Part shown: in pieces, positions 12,801 through 22,052 of the stretch
Layout: each line of letters starts with the position of its first letter
Numbering within the stretch: position 1 is the first letter of the stretch
Assembly: GCA_021234155.1 (NCBI GenBank)
Contig: JAJEKV010000111.1
Coordinates: 2,176,968 to 2,240,967, forward strand
Length of the DNA: 64,000 nt
Origin: Isoetes taiwanensis
Taxonomy: Eukaryota; Streptophyta; Lycopodiopsida; Isoetales; Isoetaceae
Direction of reading: 5' to 3'
Notes under the pieces: generated by a model
What the model saw: the letters and a program-made list of their open reading frames with translations, nothing else
Databases searched by the model: none
Told to the model about the DNA's origin: nothing
Program-made: the position numbers and the translations under genes

Positions 12801-13889
12801 ACTGGTAGGCTTAGTACCCGGTTCTAGAGCTATCTCACATTCTACTCCTCTGAATGGAGGTAGTTTCTGGATCTCGTCTGGAAAGAGATCGCTAAATTCC
12901 CTGAGAAGATCAGCAATGCCCTTTGGCAAGGCATCAACTACTTGCTTTTGCTTAGCATCTGACTCAATGGAGGCAAGTCTGATGACACAAAGTAGTGTAT
13001 CCTTGCGTATAGCCTTATGTAACTGCCTGATGGACATAGACTGCATAATGGGGTTGAAGGGATCACCTTTTATAGTTACTCGGGCTCCATTAGCTGCGTT
13101 GAAGGTAACCTCCCATTTTTCGCAGTCTATATTGGCTTTTGCAGATGCCAAGAATTCCATGCCAACAATCAGATCATATTTGCCAATATCCATTAACTCG
13201 GCACCCAATACAACTGATGCACCTGGCAGCTGCATTTTAAGGTTAATGCGACGGCCATGAGTATTTTTGAACTTGCATCTGCTTCTGTCCAGATGCTTGG
13301 CTCTAGCATAGTCCTTCCACCAAATACGAGCAGCTCTAGTAAGGTTTGTGGTGGCAACTTTTCCTGTATCTTTCTCCGTCATGCCATAGGATTTCCCAAA
13401 CTCCCTCATCTCGTCCAACCAGGATTCTGCATTCAAACCGCCTCTAGATTTCCCATCAAACTGGGCCAATTTCCTGTTTTTCCATATAGTGGTTATGGCC
13501 GTATCAACCGTCTTACGGTACTCCTTGTCCCGGCGCTTTGCATGGTCACCAGATGACATAGACGACTCCGAGGACAGAGAAGTGGCTGATGGTGAGGATG
13601 TGGCGCTATCCGCAGACAAGCTTCGACGACGTTTGGAATGGCGCCTCCTGTGTGCGGGTGCAGGGCCCGGTTCTGGTGCAGGTGGCTGCTGTGGTGGTGG
13701 GCTTGGCGGTATCGGAGGTAACTCCGGTCCTTCCTCTTGCATATGTTGTGGTGGGTTGGCATTTAACACATAAGCCTGGAGCTCTACTAACTCCCGCTTC
13801 ATCAACATGAGTTCTTGCTCCGGTGTTAATCTGCTAGCATTCGAGGGTGTCTGCCACGAGGCGTTACGTGCACCGTCTATATTGACCAT
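9861..13889 (-). pseudogene. chromovirus gag-pol polyprotein, decayed
   Basis: From the ATG at 13889: proline-rich and Ser/Arg-rich gag N-terminus, gag core (residues 155-195, [10 protein letters not shown]...IWWKDY), protease C-terminal part (DLIVGMEFL), reverse transcriptase ([25 protein letters not shown] as the F-x-DD catalytic motif), RNase H (VATDAS; TDHQSL), integrase (CQVCQQTK; catalytic Asp in TMDF and SDRDPKF, Glu in GQTERTNRI) and a C-terminal chromodomain (YLVKWKHLPVEDATW). Defects: an in-frame deletion near 13,270-13,290 joins gag to protease and removes the zinc knuckle and protease active site. There is a frameshift in a G run near 12,415, in-frame stops near 12,112 and 11,853, a frameshift near 11,575, and stops near 11,250 and 10,156. 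Confidence 0.92.
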
Positions 13890-14166
13890 AAGAAAGTATA
13901 AGGAGAATTATGGTGATAGCACGCGTCACAAAGAAGATCATTTTAAGTAGTGCTAGGGAATAATAATAAAGACAGTCCAAGAGAATGAAAGAAAAGATCT
14001 TTATTATAACGTGGAAGTAGCAGTTACATGGGAGATGTATTTTTACAAACACTTAAGGTGATACAGTACAAAAGTAGTGATTACACACATATTTAGCCAT
14101 AAGGCGGTACATTACAACTTTTAGTCAACACATACTAGCCATAAAAGAAAGCTGAAGAGATTAGGC

Positions 14167-14730
14167 CTAAGGCTGCGCAAAAGGGTACAGGATCGAGTAG
14201 CGAACACTCTCCCGTACGGCCCTGACCACCTTGTAGCGAGCCCATGCCTGGATGATAACGTGCTGGTAGTCTAACGTGAGGCTGATGATAAGGAGATTGA
14301 AGAGGCTCCTTAGCGCATAAAAGATCTGCCATAAATGGTCATTGGCGTCGGCGAAAGCCTCGTGCCTGGTCATATCCTAGTAATCCCAGGTACGACGGAG
14401 AGTTTGTTGTAGATGTTCAAAAGCACGTTCACGGAGAATATTGACTATTTGCAAGCCTTTAGTTGAGTCATAAGGCTCTCCTTCTTCCACGGGCTCCTCT
14501 GTTTCGTAGTCCTCATCCCGGTCTGGATACTCCCCATAACGTTGACCGTAGTCTTGGTCGGGAGGTTCCGGATCGTCCCTTCGTATTTCGTTGGTGATTC
14601 TTTCCTCAAATTCGTCGAGTTCCTCGTCTGCAAGACGGTAAGAATGAATATTGAACAATTTCTTATACTCCAACTCTAAAGAAGTATCATAGGGGCACAA
14701 TTTAGTTGTATTCGACGATACACTAATCAT
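14167..14730 (-). CDS. chromovirus accessory ORF-C, function unknown
   Basis: From a good ATG at 14730, a 187-codon frame interrupted by one TAG at 14377-14379 (probably CAG to TAG). The first half is very acidic (runs of Asp/Glu around residues 36-85). The last 90 residues are predicted helical, with a hydrophobic middle helix (YALRSLFNLLIISLTL) followed by KVVRAVR and a short LYPF near the end. It lies about 280 bases upstream of gag in the same orientation. The helix-loop-helix layout and KVVRAV...LYPF weakly recall the histone H4 C-terminus, but identity is too low to call. I do not recognise a family. It is intact apart from the one stop. Confidence 0.55.
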
Positions 14731-14833
14731 AAAGCATAAGAAAATAGCATATATATTGTATGATGGCTAAAAAAATGCCAATAAAAAATTACATCGATAT
14801 GCAATACAAAAGTTGAGATTTGAAAATAAATAT

Positions 14834-15601
14834 CTAAGGACTAGGTTCCTCCTCATCGTCCATAGGCTGAGGAGGTGGTCGGTAGCGCATCAAAGTGGTG
14901 CTGGGGCTGGCAGAGAGGGCGGCTTGAGCTGCTGCCTCTGGTGGCGAGCAAGTGGCCAAGGGTGCAGCCACAAGGAGTCGCATATTAGCGCAGCCCGCCA
15001 CATCCCCCAATGCTACGATGGCCAAATCTCGACGGACCAAGGTAATGGTGGTGGCGTGATAATCAATCTTCTTATGGCTTGCCAGGTGGATAGCGCACGG
15101 AGCGCCCACCAAGATGCTTCAGAAGAAGGCCCCAAGTTCTTGGAGAAGAACAAGACCTCACCTTGTCGGAAGGCTGAAAGGAAGAATCGGGTCGCATGGT
15201 CGCCCATTGCCCTAATTTGGGGATCCCTGGAGGTCTCCGCTTCCTTTTCCAAGTTAACGGGGATCTTCTCCTGCTCTGCTTCCTCTTTATCATCCCTAAG
15301 ACTTACCTTGGTGTTCCAAAGGTCTTCCTCCTCTTGATCCACCCCTCCCATGGTGATCTGCAACGGCTGATGTGCAGGAGGAGGCCGCATGTGAGCTGCA
15401 AACTGCTCCTTCGGAGGCTGGGGTGTATCAGTCAATAGGAACTGTCGAAGGGACAAAAGAGTCTCAACGGGCTCTAGCTCCTCTGGCCGATATACCAGCA
15501 AGTTCTCCACTTGCGGCGGGTGCACAACAGCTGTGGTGAAGTCGAGAAAGTCACCCTGGCAGTACTCGGCAAGATCATAGAGGACCTCTATCTTTTTGCG
15601 G
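14834..15601 (-). pseudogene. chromovirus accessory ORF-B, 3' half
   Basis: This is the continuation of the gene whose 5' half is at 17684-18283. With the nested element and one target copy removed, the two reading frames join in phase. The half begins with a leucine-rich acidic region (LLVYRPEELEPVETLLSLRQF), has a charged linker around 15,250, then a block from RAMGDHATRFFL to TTITLVRRDLAIVAL. One frameshift near 15,115 separates the last 92 codons. The TTITLVRRDLAIVAL stretch has the loop-then-helix pattern of histone-fold C-termini, but that is only a hint. The protein ends in an Ala/Pro-rich and then acidic tail. No family recognised. Confidence 0.55.
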
Positions 15602-16031
15602 TTTGAACCACAAGTGGTTCAACATGTTTTTGTAGACCATTTGAGCATATTTGGGGCATATTATAATAGTTAGATTTTAATGGCTTGGATTAAGTGGTGG
15701 AAGTGGATGGTCAAGATGTGAAGAGGGAAAATTGATGGTTGTGATGAAGAGGTCGAAAACAATGGTGGGGATTAATAGGTGTAAAGCATAAATAATTTGA
15801 GGAGATACTCTCTCCTTCTCTCTTCCCTTCACGGTTCTTCATTGGGGCATGGTGGCAGTGCTTAGGGAGGGGTGTGGCAGCCCCCTCCATATTTGAACTG
15901 AAGGTCCCTTGCAAGGGAATGATTTGTATCTGATTTCTGTTAATTGAAGATGAAATTTTAGTGCAAGTTTTTGATTTCTTGGCTATGGTGTTCAATTAAA
16001 TTTATACCTGGCTGGGGAACCAGGTTCAACA
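15602..16031 (+). repeat. left LTR of nested element
   Basis: 430-bp repeat. Its first bases read TTTGAACC where the partner reads TGTTGAACC, so the canonical TG start has been damaged. Confidence 0.85.
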
Positions 16032-17243
16032 TTATGGCACTCCCGGTGGGACCTGGTCTTTTGATCAGGTTCTTTCTTCTCCATTAGAAGCTTGGTTGCC
16101 GATTTATTGAAGCCCAGATGCAGCAAGTATGGTTGAAACGGCTTGTCTTGAACAACCACGAGATAATTTTCAAAGCCTGTGGATGGAGCTCTATGTGAAG
16201 AAATTTTTTCAGAGGCATTTCGTCCCAATAGCAACTGCAAAAACAAATTAGTTTTACCTGTTTGTTTAGCGGGGACAAATAGTGAAGATGTCTTGCACAT
16301 ATGTGAGCAGTGCTTATTTGTCCTGCAAAATTCTTTGTCAGACATTGTCTTGCTTGATTCTGCCTTCTTTTCGCTGCCTTTTTCTGTCATTTGGCTACAG
16401 AGCATCTGCCATTGCCAAATCCCGCCTTACTGCTCTATGTCTAACCTTTGAATATCTAAGATCTGTCCAAAGCCTTTCTTTTGTTAAATCCATGCGTTTT
16501 CTTTGCATCCTCTTTAAATGGTTCTCTTGAGCAAAATATTGCTTGTGAGCTTTGCCCAGCGATTGGTACAAGCAAATCTCCTAGTGCATCTGCAAGATCC
16601 ATCAAATCTTATCTGCTCTGCTCTTTTTTCTGTAAATGCCAGACCCTGCGCCACTTCCATAAAGTCTGCCGATTCTGCTTGTCCCCTTGCCAAAATCTGA
16701 GAAAAGCTTGCCACCAAAGGCATCGATCCTTACCAAGCTGTCGATCCTTAAAACCTAACCATGCCATAGCCGAAAATTGCCTTTTGCTTCAACGCCTTGC
16801 AAATCCCTGCCAAAACTCATCTGTTCCTGCATCACCGCCTTCTATACTCGGGTTTGCAGCAAGGCCATCGTAACCTAACCCTAAAAAATCAATTCTTCCT
16901 TCGACCATTGCCTGACCTTTTCGACCATTGCCCAGACTTCATTGGGGCACCCCATGGTTTTGCTGTATTATACACAAGTGATATTATTTTATTGACTTTG
17001 TTAAAATTATTACCAAGGAGGGATACTTGCGTGGACCCGAGCCATAGTAGCCCGGTCGCGGGGCGATGTAAGCGACCTTCTTGGAATTCTCTTATTGAGC
17101 ATGGTTATTCACCGTGGTCGAGCCAAAGTAGCCCGGTCTTGGGCATGTGGGTGTGCCCACTCAATTATATGTACTTCATAATGTATCTTAAGTGCTATAC
17201 TATGTGTTAGGCCGGGGGGACCGGCCCACTTCTTTTTATATAA

Positions 17244-17683
17244 TGTTGAACCACAAGTGGTTCAACATGTTTTTGTAGACCATTTGAGCATATTGGGGCA
17301 TATTATAATAGTTAGATTTTAATGGCTTGGATTAAGTGGTGGAAGTGGATGGTCAAGATGTGAAGAGGGAAAATTGATGGTTGTGATGAAGAGGTCGAAA
17401 ACAATGGTGGGGATTAATAGGTGTAAAGCATAAATAATTTGAGGAGATACTCTCTCCTTCTCTCTTCCCTTCACGGTTCTTCATTGGAGCATGGTGGCAG
17501 TGCTTAGGGAGGGGTGTGGCAGCCCCCTCCATATTTGAACTGAAGGTCCCTTGCAAGGGAATGATTTGTATCTGATTTCTGTTAATTGAAGATGAAATTT
17601 TAGTGCAAGTTTTTGATTTCTTGGCTATGGTGTTCAATTAAATTTATATGGGTGTTGGCCTGGCTGGGGAACCAGGTTCAACA
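17244..17683 (+). repeat. right LTR of nested element
   Basis: 440-bp partner with intact TGTTGAACC start and GGTTCAACA end. It is followed directly by the TGCGG target copy. Confidence 0.87.
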
Positions 17684-18283
17684 TGCGGCCCCGCATATCA
17701 GCAATAAGGCGGTAGGCCCACATAATGTCCTCAAGAATCAGGTACTCTTGGTTGTTCAAGAGTACGGTAGGGAGAAGATTTAGCCCTTCGAGCTTGAGGG
17801 CTTTCTCTCAGCTTGCCGGGGCTTCGGTGGCGAGTTCCCTCCACCTTACAAAATCCTGCTCGTCGACGACCTCATCGTCTTCCGGGTCAGGAGGTACTGG
17901 TGTAGAAGTTTGCTCGGCAGCTATTTGCTCATCTTCAATATACTGGTCCATGATAATGGCCAGTGCAAATCGGGCCTCAAAACAGACTTCCCGATCTATA
18001 GTAACGATGGGGAGGTCAGTCCCTCTTCTCCTTATGCCCTTAATGACATTCCGGGCATGCTCATCACCTCCTAACATCTCGAGCAAAGTGTGGAAGTCGA
18101 GGTAAAGCTGTGAGTCGTCTTCATTGAAGACGCATGCAGGCACAATCTCCTCACAGTAGAACCGAAGGAAAGCAGCATAGTCGGGATGCGCCTGCATGTT
18201 AGAGATGAGGTCCACTTGCTGGAGCAGATAAGGATGAAGAACTCACCATCCAAATACCACTGGTGTAGAGTTGGGCGAGCCAT
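17684..18283 (-). pseudogene. chromovirus accessory ORF-B, 5' half
   Basis: It starts at ATG 18283 (MARPTLHQWYLDGEF) and needs one frameshift near 18,236 to enter the long frame that begins LLQQVDLISNMQAHPDY. That frame runs to an in-frame TGA at 17808-17810 and, read through, continues in phase into the nested insertion site at 17,688. Content: helical segments (DFHTLLEMLGGDEHARNVIKG), then LPIVTIDREVCFEARFALAI, an acidic Pro-rich linker, and another helical stretch before the insertion. HPD followed later by VTIDREV is reminiscent of histone H2B, but too weak to assign. It lies between ORF-A and gag, so it is part of the element, not host sequence. Confidence 0.55.
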
Positions 18284-18546
18284 GAGGATGAAGGCGCAAG
18301 GGAGGAGAAGGAAAACGCTGAAAGCAAGAAGGGAAATGAAACCCTAATGGGCCATAAAGTGACTTTATACTTTTCGGCACGTTTTCCTAGGTTATAGAAA
18401 AAAAATTATTATTTACTTAATAATTTACAATTAAATATACACCAAGTGGCAGAAATAGACATTTTTATATTCATAGGTTCACAAAAAGAATATTGTACAT
18501 AGATAGATCCACAAAATTGTACAAGAGAATAAAGTAGGTCGCATAA

Positions 18547-19852
18547 TCACCAAAACTCCCCTCGAATCCTCCTGGCAAGCTGGAGGTCCTTGGGCATTAT
18601 GGTAACTCTCTTTGCATGGATGGCGCAGAGGTTGGCGTCACTCAAAATCTCTATGAGGTAAGCCTCGGCTGCCTCCTGGAGTGCGAGGACAGCAAAGGCC
18701 TGAAACCTCAGGTCGGTCTTAAATTCTTGGGCAATCTCCCAGACAAGCCGCTGGAAAGGTAGTCGACGAATCAATGGCTCAGTAGTCTTCTGATACTTAC
18801 GTATCTCACGAAGAGCTACTGTGCCCGGTCGGAATCTACGGGGCTTCCTCGGCTTGACAGTTTCCTTGAGCAATTTCAAAGACTTCCCGCTGGTCGAGGG
18901 ATGTTTCGCCCTCTGGACAATCTGCTCCCGTCGCTGAGCTGACGTCTTCTTTCCAATTTGGGCATCCTTCTGCAGCCGGGTCTTGTAGTTCACTCCTCCT
19001 TTTACAGGGTTTGTATTCTTCCTCTTCCTGTTTCTCCACCGATCCTCCTTATCTGGGACAACAGTATTCTGGCCTACGCCCTGATCCACATGTTGATCGA
19101 TATTTTGGTCAACATTTTGATCCCCCTGCTGGTTAACATTTTGATCCCCCTGCTGATCAACTTGCTGGTCCCCTTCCTGCTGGTTTTGGGCATCCTCCTC
19201 TTCCTTACGGAGCCTCTCTCTCTCAGCATCCCGGGCCTCCTTGTCCAAGCGTACTTGTATTCGCCTGGCAATCTCCGTATGGTAACGGGCTGGGTGGGCT
19301 CGCATGTCAGCTTGTACAAGGTCCATGCGATCTTGGGTAAAGGTAGATGGAACATTTTTGAAAACAAAGCTATAAAGTTCTTCGTTCCAAAAGAAAGTAG
19401 GAAGATTGTAATGGTCCCTGTACATAAGTACATGGCCTTTACCAAGGCAATAGAAACGGGCAGCCCGCTCTTCTGGTAGGCCGCTAGCTATTTGCTGAAG
19501 GTCTTCTACCCTAGCAAGGAGCTGAATCCGTTGGGCCTCCGTCCGGATAAGTTCTGCGGGATCTTCCTCCTGACTGGCTAGTGGATAAAACTTAACAAGG
19601 GCCCAAGCTTGATCAGGCTGCTCTACAAGGGTATAGGGTTGGTCGGCAACGTTTAGCTTCATGAGGAAGCGGTCATTAAAATGAAAGATGGGGTAAGGAA
19701 TTCTACGGCCCTCAGTAAAATGAGTCACAAGTAGATTTAAGACGGTGTCGATCATGGGACTATCATCTGCAAGATGGTCTACTAGGATGCTAAACAACTG
19801 GAAGACAGTCGCTTTTTTTTACGTCCACGGTGAACTTGAAGCGCGGCATCAT
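18547..19852 (-). CDS. chromovirus accessory ORF-A: histone H3-fold protein
   Basis: A retrotransposon-encoded protein with a canonical-looking histone H3 core. The frame from 19797 to 18547 is open for 416 codons. The true start is probably the ATG pair at 19847-19852, joined through a one-base slip in an 8-T run (19813-19820). Order: N-terminal domain of unknown family (residues 1-165), charged coiled coil (170-205), Q/N-rich GDQNVxQ repeats (205-244), basic stretch with RNRKRK (255-260), short H3-tail-like STSGKS (301-306), H3 core 318-416 without gaps relative to H3 37-135. Markers are [45 protein letters not shown] and LARRIRG. The H3-H3' contact residues Cys110, His113, Asp123, Leu126 and Arg129 are all kept. 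Arg72 is Trp, and the mid-alpha-2 and C-terminus (EFW) differ. About four fifths identical to plant H3 by eye. Confidence 0.88.
18550..18846 (-). other. histone H3 core domain within ORF-A
   Basis: 99 codons aligned end to end with H3 positions 37-135, with no insertion in loop 1, so it is canonical-H3-like and not CENH3-like. Position 41 is Phe, as in plant H3.1, while position 90 is Leu, as in plant H3.3. Lys56, Lys79 and Arg83 are kept; Lys64 is Arg. The usual N-terminal tail with K4/K9/K27 is absent or unrecognisable apart from an STSGKS remnant. Confidence 0.9.
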
Positions 19853-20450
19853 GGCACTTGTGATGGCTAGCAAGAGAGAGAAAGTAGGGCGCTCAGGCTT
19901 AAATAGGTGGCGCTAGAGGGTAGGCTATGGCGGAAGAAAGTCGTGCAAAGAAACACACTTTTCAAAAAGTGACTCAAATTTGAATTTAACTTTTAACTTT
20001 TTATTAAAAATTTTCAAATTAAAAAAAAAAAAAAAAAAAAAACGGACGCGTATAAAAATACGCGGGACCGTATGGGGCACTGCAAGCGTTATACGCTCCT
20101 AATTCTTCGAAAGAAACACCTCGGACGACAGCAGCGCCCCTTTTGACTTTTCGGCCTGCTTGTTGACTTTCCGCCCTCGGGAGATGTGCCACCTAGGGTA
20201 TTTGGGAGGTGCCCGATCCATTGGAGCCATTTTCGCCTTCATCCGAGCTACCTACAAGAAGTTATAGCCCTTCCAAACCTGGGTCCTCCAATCGCCCTGA
20301 ACCTCTTAAAAACTTACAATCTACTACATCAACCTAGCACAAAACCAAGCATCAAAGAGCTAAACAATCACACTAGCTTAACTCCCACCTAACTACCGAA
20401 CTAACAAGTTAGGGTTTGGTCAGTGCTATGATTTCGAGCAACCGAAATCA
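19853..20450. other. chromovirus 5' leader
   Basis: Untranslated stretch between primer site and ORF-A on the minus strand. It contains an A-run of over 20 bases at about 20,021-20,042. No gene is seen. Confidence 0.6.
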
Positions 20451-20464
20451 CGGCTCTGATACCA
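20451..20464 (-). other. primer binding site, initiator Met tRNA
   Basis: On the coding strand TGGTATCAGAGCCG starts one base inside the 5' LTR. TGGTATCAGAGC is the standard plant retrotransposon complement of the initiator methionine tRNA 3' end. This fixes the transcription direction as minus. Confidence 0.93.
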
Positions 20465-20465
20465 C

Positions 20466-22047
20466 TGTGACGCTCCCTGAACATATACGACACTCGGACG
20501 TATACATACGGGGACTTTCCCCTCCCATGGCGACCAACTTCGCCCGCGGCGGGCTCCTCCGGGTCTAACTTCGGGCCATCTATAGAAAGATGCTCGAGTG
20601 AAGGACCTGAGAGGGTCATTCATTACGCCTTCAATGGGGCTCCTATGTCGCGGAAGCGTGAATACAAGGTTAGCACACAGCATAATCATATCATAAAATA
20701 CCACCACGAAGGATGGCACATCCATCCAACTGACAACAACAAAGAAGATGCATTTAATACTAGGGAAAACACCCCAAACCCATGGTTCTACCCCTCGGAC
20801 TCAATGAGGATCGTGGCCCCTCAAGAGATCCATAATCTTGGCATGGCGTTGGTGGCATAGAACATTGGCTAGGGTTGTCCACTCCATCCGCCCCTCCTGT
20901 GCACACTTTGCGGATAGTCAATCATGCTATGGCATCACTATAGCCTTCCCAGATCTTGCAGGACTCAAGGTATCACCCTTCCGAGCCTACTCCGGGGTTC
21001 ATGAAGCCCTGGTCCGATGAAGGCAGTCGGGGAAGTGTCCCCTTCGGGGATCACATCGGTTCCATGGGTGAGCTAGAGAATCGTGCGCATCAGGCGACCC
21101 CGCATCCATACCCAACTTACTCACCTAAATCTACTCAAAGTGCAGGGATGCCCCATGCGGGTCACACCTCTGCACCCGAGGGGAGTGTCGGGACCCATAC
21201 CCGACCCTCTCGTGACCGGCCATCGGGCCCTAGCCCTTTGTAGGAGTCTCAGGAGCCTTGTATGTTCGTGCAAGACCCCACCCCCACTTCACCACTGCGT
21301 CCCTTCTCTGGTGCTAAGCAATCCCGTAGCATCCATGACTCGGTGATCTCTTGTGCACAGGCCGCAATAATTGGGAATTAAAGGGCTACTAGGAGCATAC
21401 TAAGTGCATAAGGCACAGAGGTCTCTACCCCCCCTCTAATCCCTGCTTTACGGAAGGCTAACAGAGAATTATCGTAGATTCATCCATCCATACGTATCAA
21501 AGCATAATCCATAATCGAAATATAATCCCATCTATCAAAGAAGGGTTAGTCCTAACAAAAATAATCAGAGAGGACTAACTAAAGCGCTATCCCACAAATC
21601 TCAAGCTTGACTACCCACTTACCCGAGTTTCGACTTGATCCATTATCATGGGGTGCTTCCATCTTCAAAAACTTGGGTGTTTAGCAAACTTGGGCACTCA
21701 GCAACAGCTTCAGCAACTTGGGCGCTCAGGTGCTCCTCCTCCTGGCTCGATTTTGGGGTCAAATGGGACAAAGGTTCAATGTTGATGCCCCAAGTTAGCA
21801 TCCCCATGCTGGCCAATCGAGTTTGGCCAAGTGGCGCCTTCCTAATCCATCCATTATCCTAATTAATCCAATTAGAGATTAATTCCTTAATGATAGGTAA
21901 TTAACCTTTAATAATTAATTTAGCATAGCTAAATTAATCCCTTTTAGGTTAACCCCCTAGGTTAAAATACCCCATGGTGGCGTATCTTTACTGGGTGACG
22001 TGTCAATATATTTATACGTATACCGTATAAATACTTGGAATGTCACA
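20466..22047 (-). repeat. 5' long terminal repeat of the chromovirus
   Basis: 1,582-bp partner of 7,776-9,369, with the same TGTGACG start and GTCACA end. It should hold the element's promoter. On the minus strand its first transcribed part lies towards 20,466. Confidence 0.92.
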
Positions 22048-22052
22048 TTTGA

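Larger units (their letters stand above)
15602..17683 (+). mobile_element. nested non-autonomous LTR retrotransposon
   Basis: Two direct repeats of about 430-440 bp (15602-16031 and 17244-17683) share TTGAACC...GGTTCAACA ends and are nearly identical. The 5-bp target duplication TGCGG lies at 15597-15601 and 17684-17688. The internal region is only about 1.2 kb and has no gag, RT or integrase, so this is a TRIM/LARD-like element moved in trans. TGGCACTCCCGG starts three bases inside the left repeat and may be a tRNA primer site, which would give plus orientation; the tRNA was not identified. It inserted into ORF-B of the chromovirus after that element existed. The right repeat has an extra GGGTGTTGG-type segment near its end. 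Confidence 0.88.
7776..22047 (-). mobile_element. complete Ty3/gypsy chromovirus with accessory ORFs including a histone H3 fold
   Basis: A full-length 14,272-bp LTR retrotransposon. Both LTRs begin TGTGACG and end GTCACA, and the perfect 5-bp target duplication TTTGA (7771-7775 and 22048-22052) proves a single insertion. Coding runs on the minus strand, so the right LTR is the 5' one. Order from there: primer site, ORF-A (histone H3-like), ORF-B (split by a nested element), ORF-C, gag-pol with C-terminal chromodomain, polypurine tract, 3' LTR. Without the nested element the body is about 12.2 kb, long for a chromovirus because of about 4 kb of accessory coding DNA. gag-pol carries stops, a frameshift and an internal deletion, so this copy is not autonomous. 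Confidence 0.93.

Noticed and set aside
13257-13810. Plus-strand frames opposite gag
   Set aside because: Shadows of the gag-pol reading frame, low-complexity on that strand.
14834-15112. Calling the end of ORF-B histone H2A
   Set aside because: LGDV...N..LL echoes the H2A docking region, but alpha-2 would be too short and there is a frameshift at the join.
16032-17243. Coding capacity of the nested element
   Set aside because: Short frames only; no gag, protease, RT or integrase motif.
18547-18846. CENH3 (centromeric histone) reading of the ORF-A core
   Set aside because: Loop 1 has no insertion and keeps FKTDLRF, and alpha-1/alpha-2 match canonical H3, despite the C-terminal Trp.
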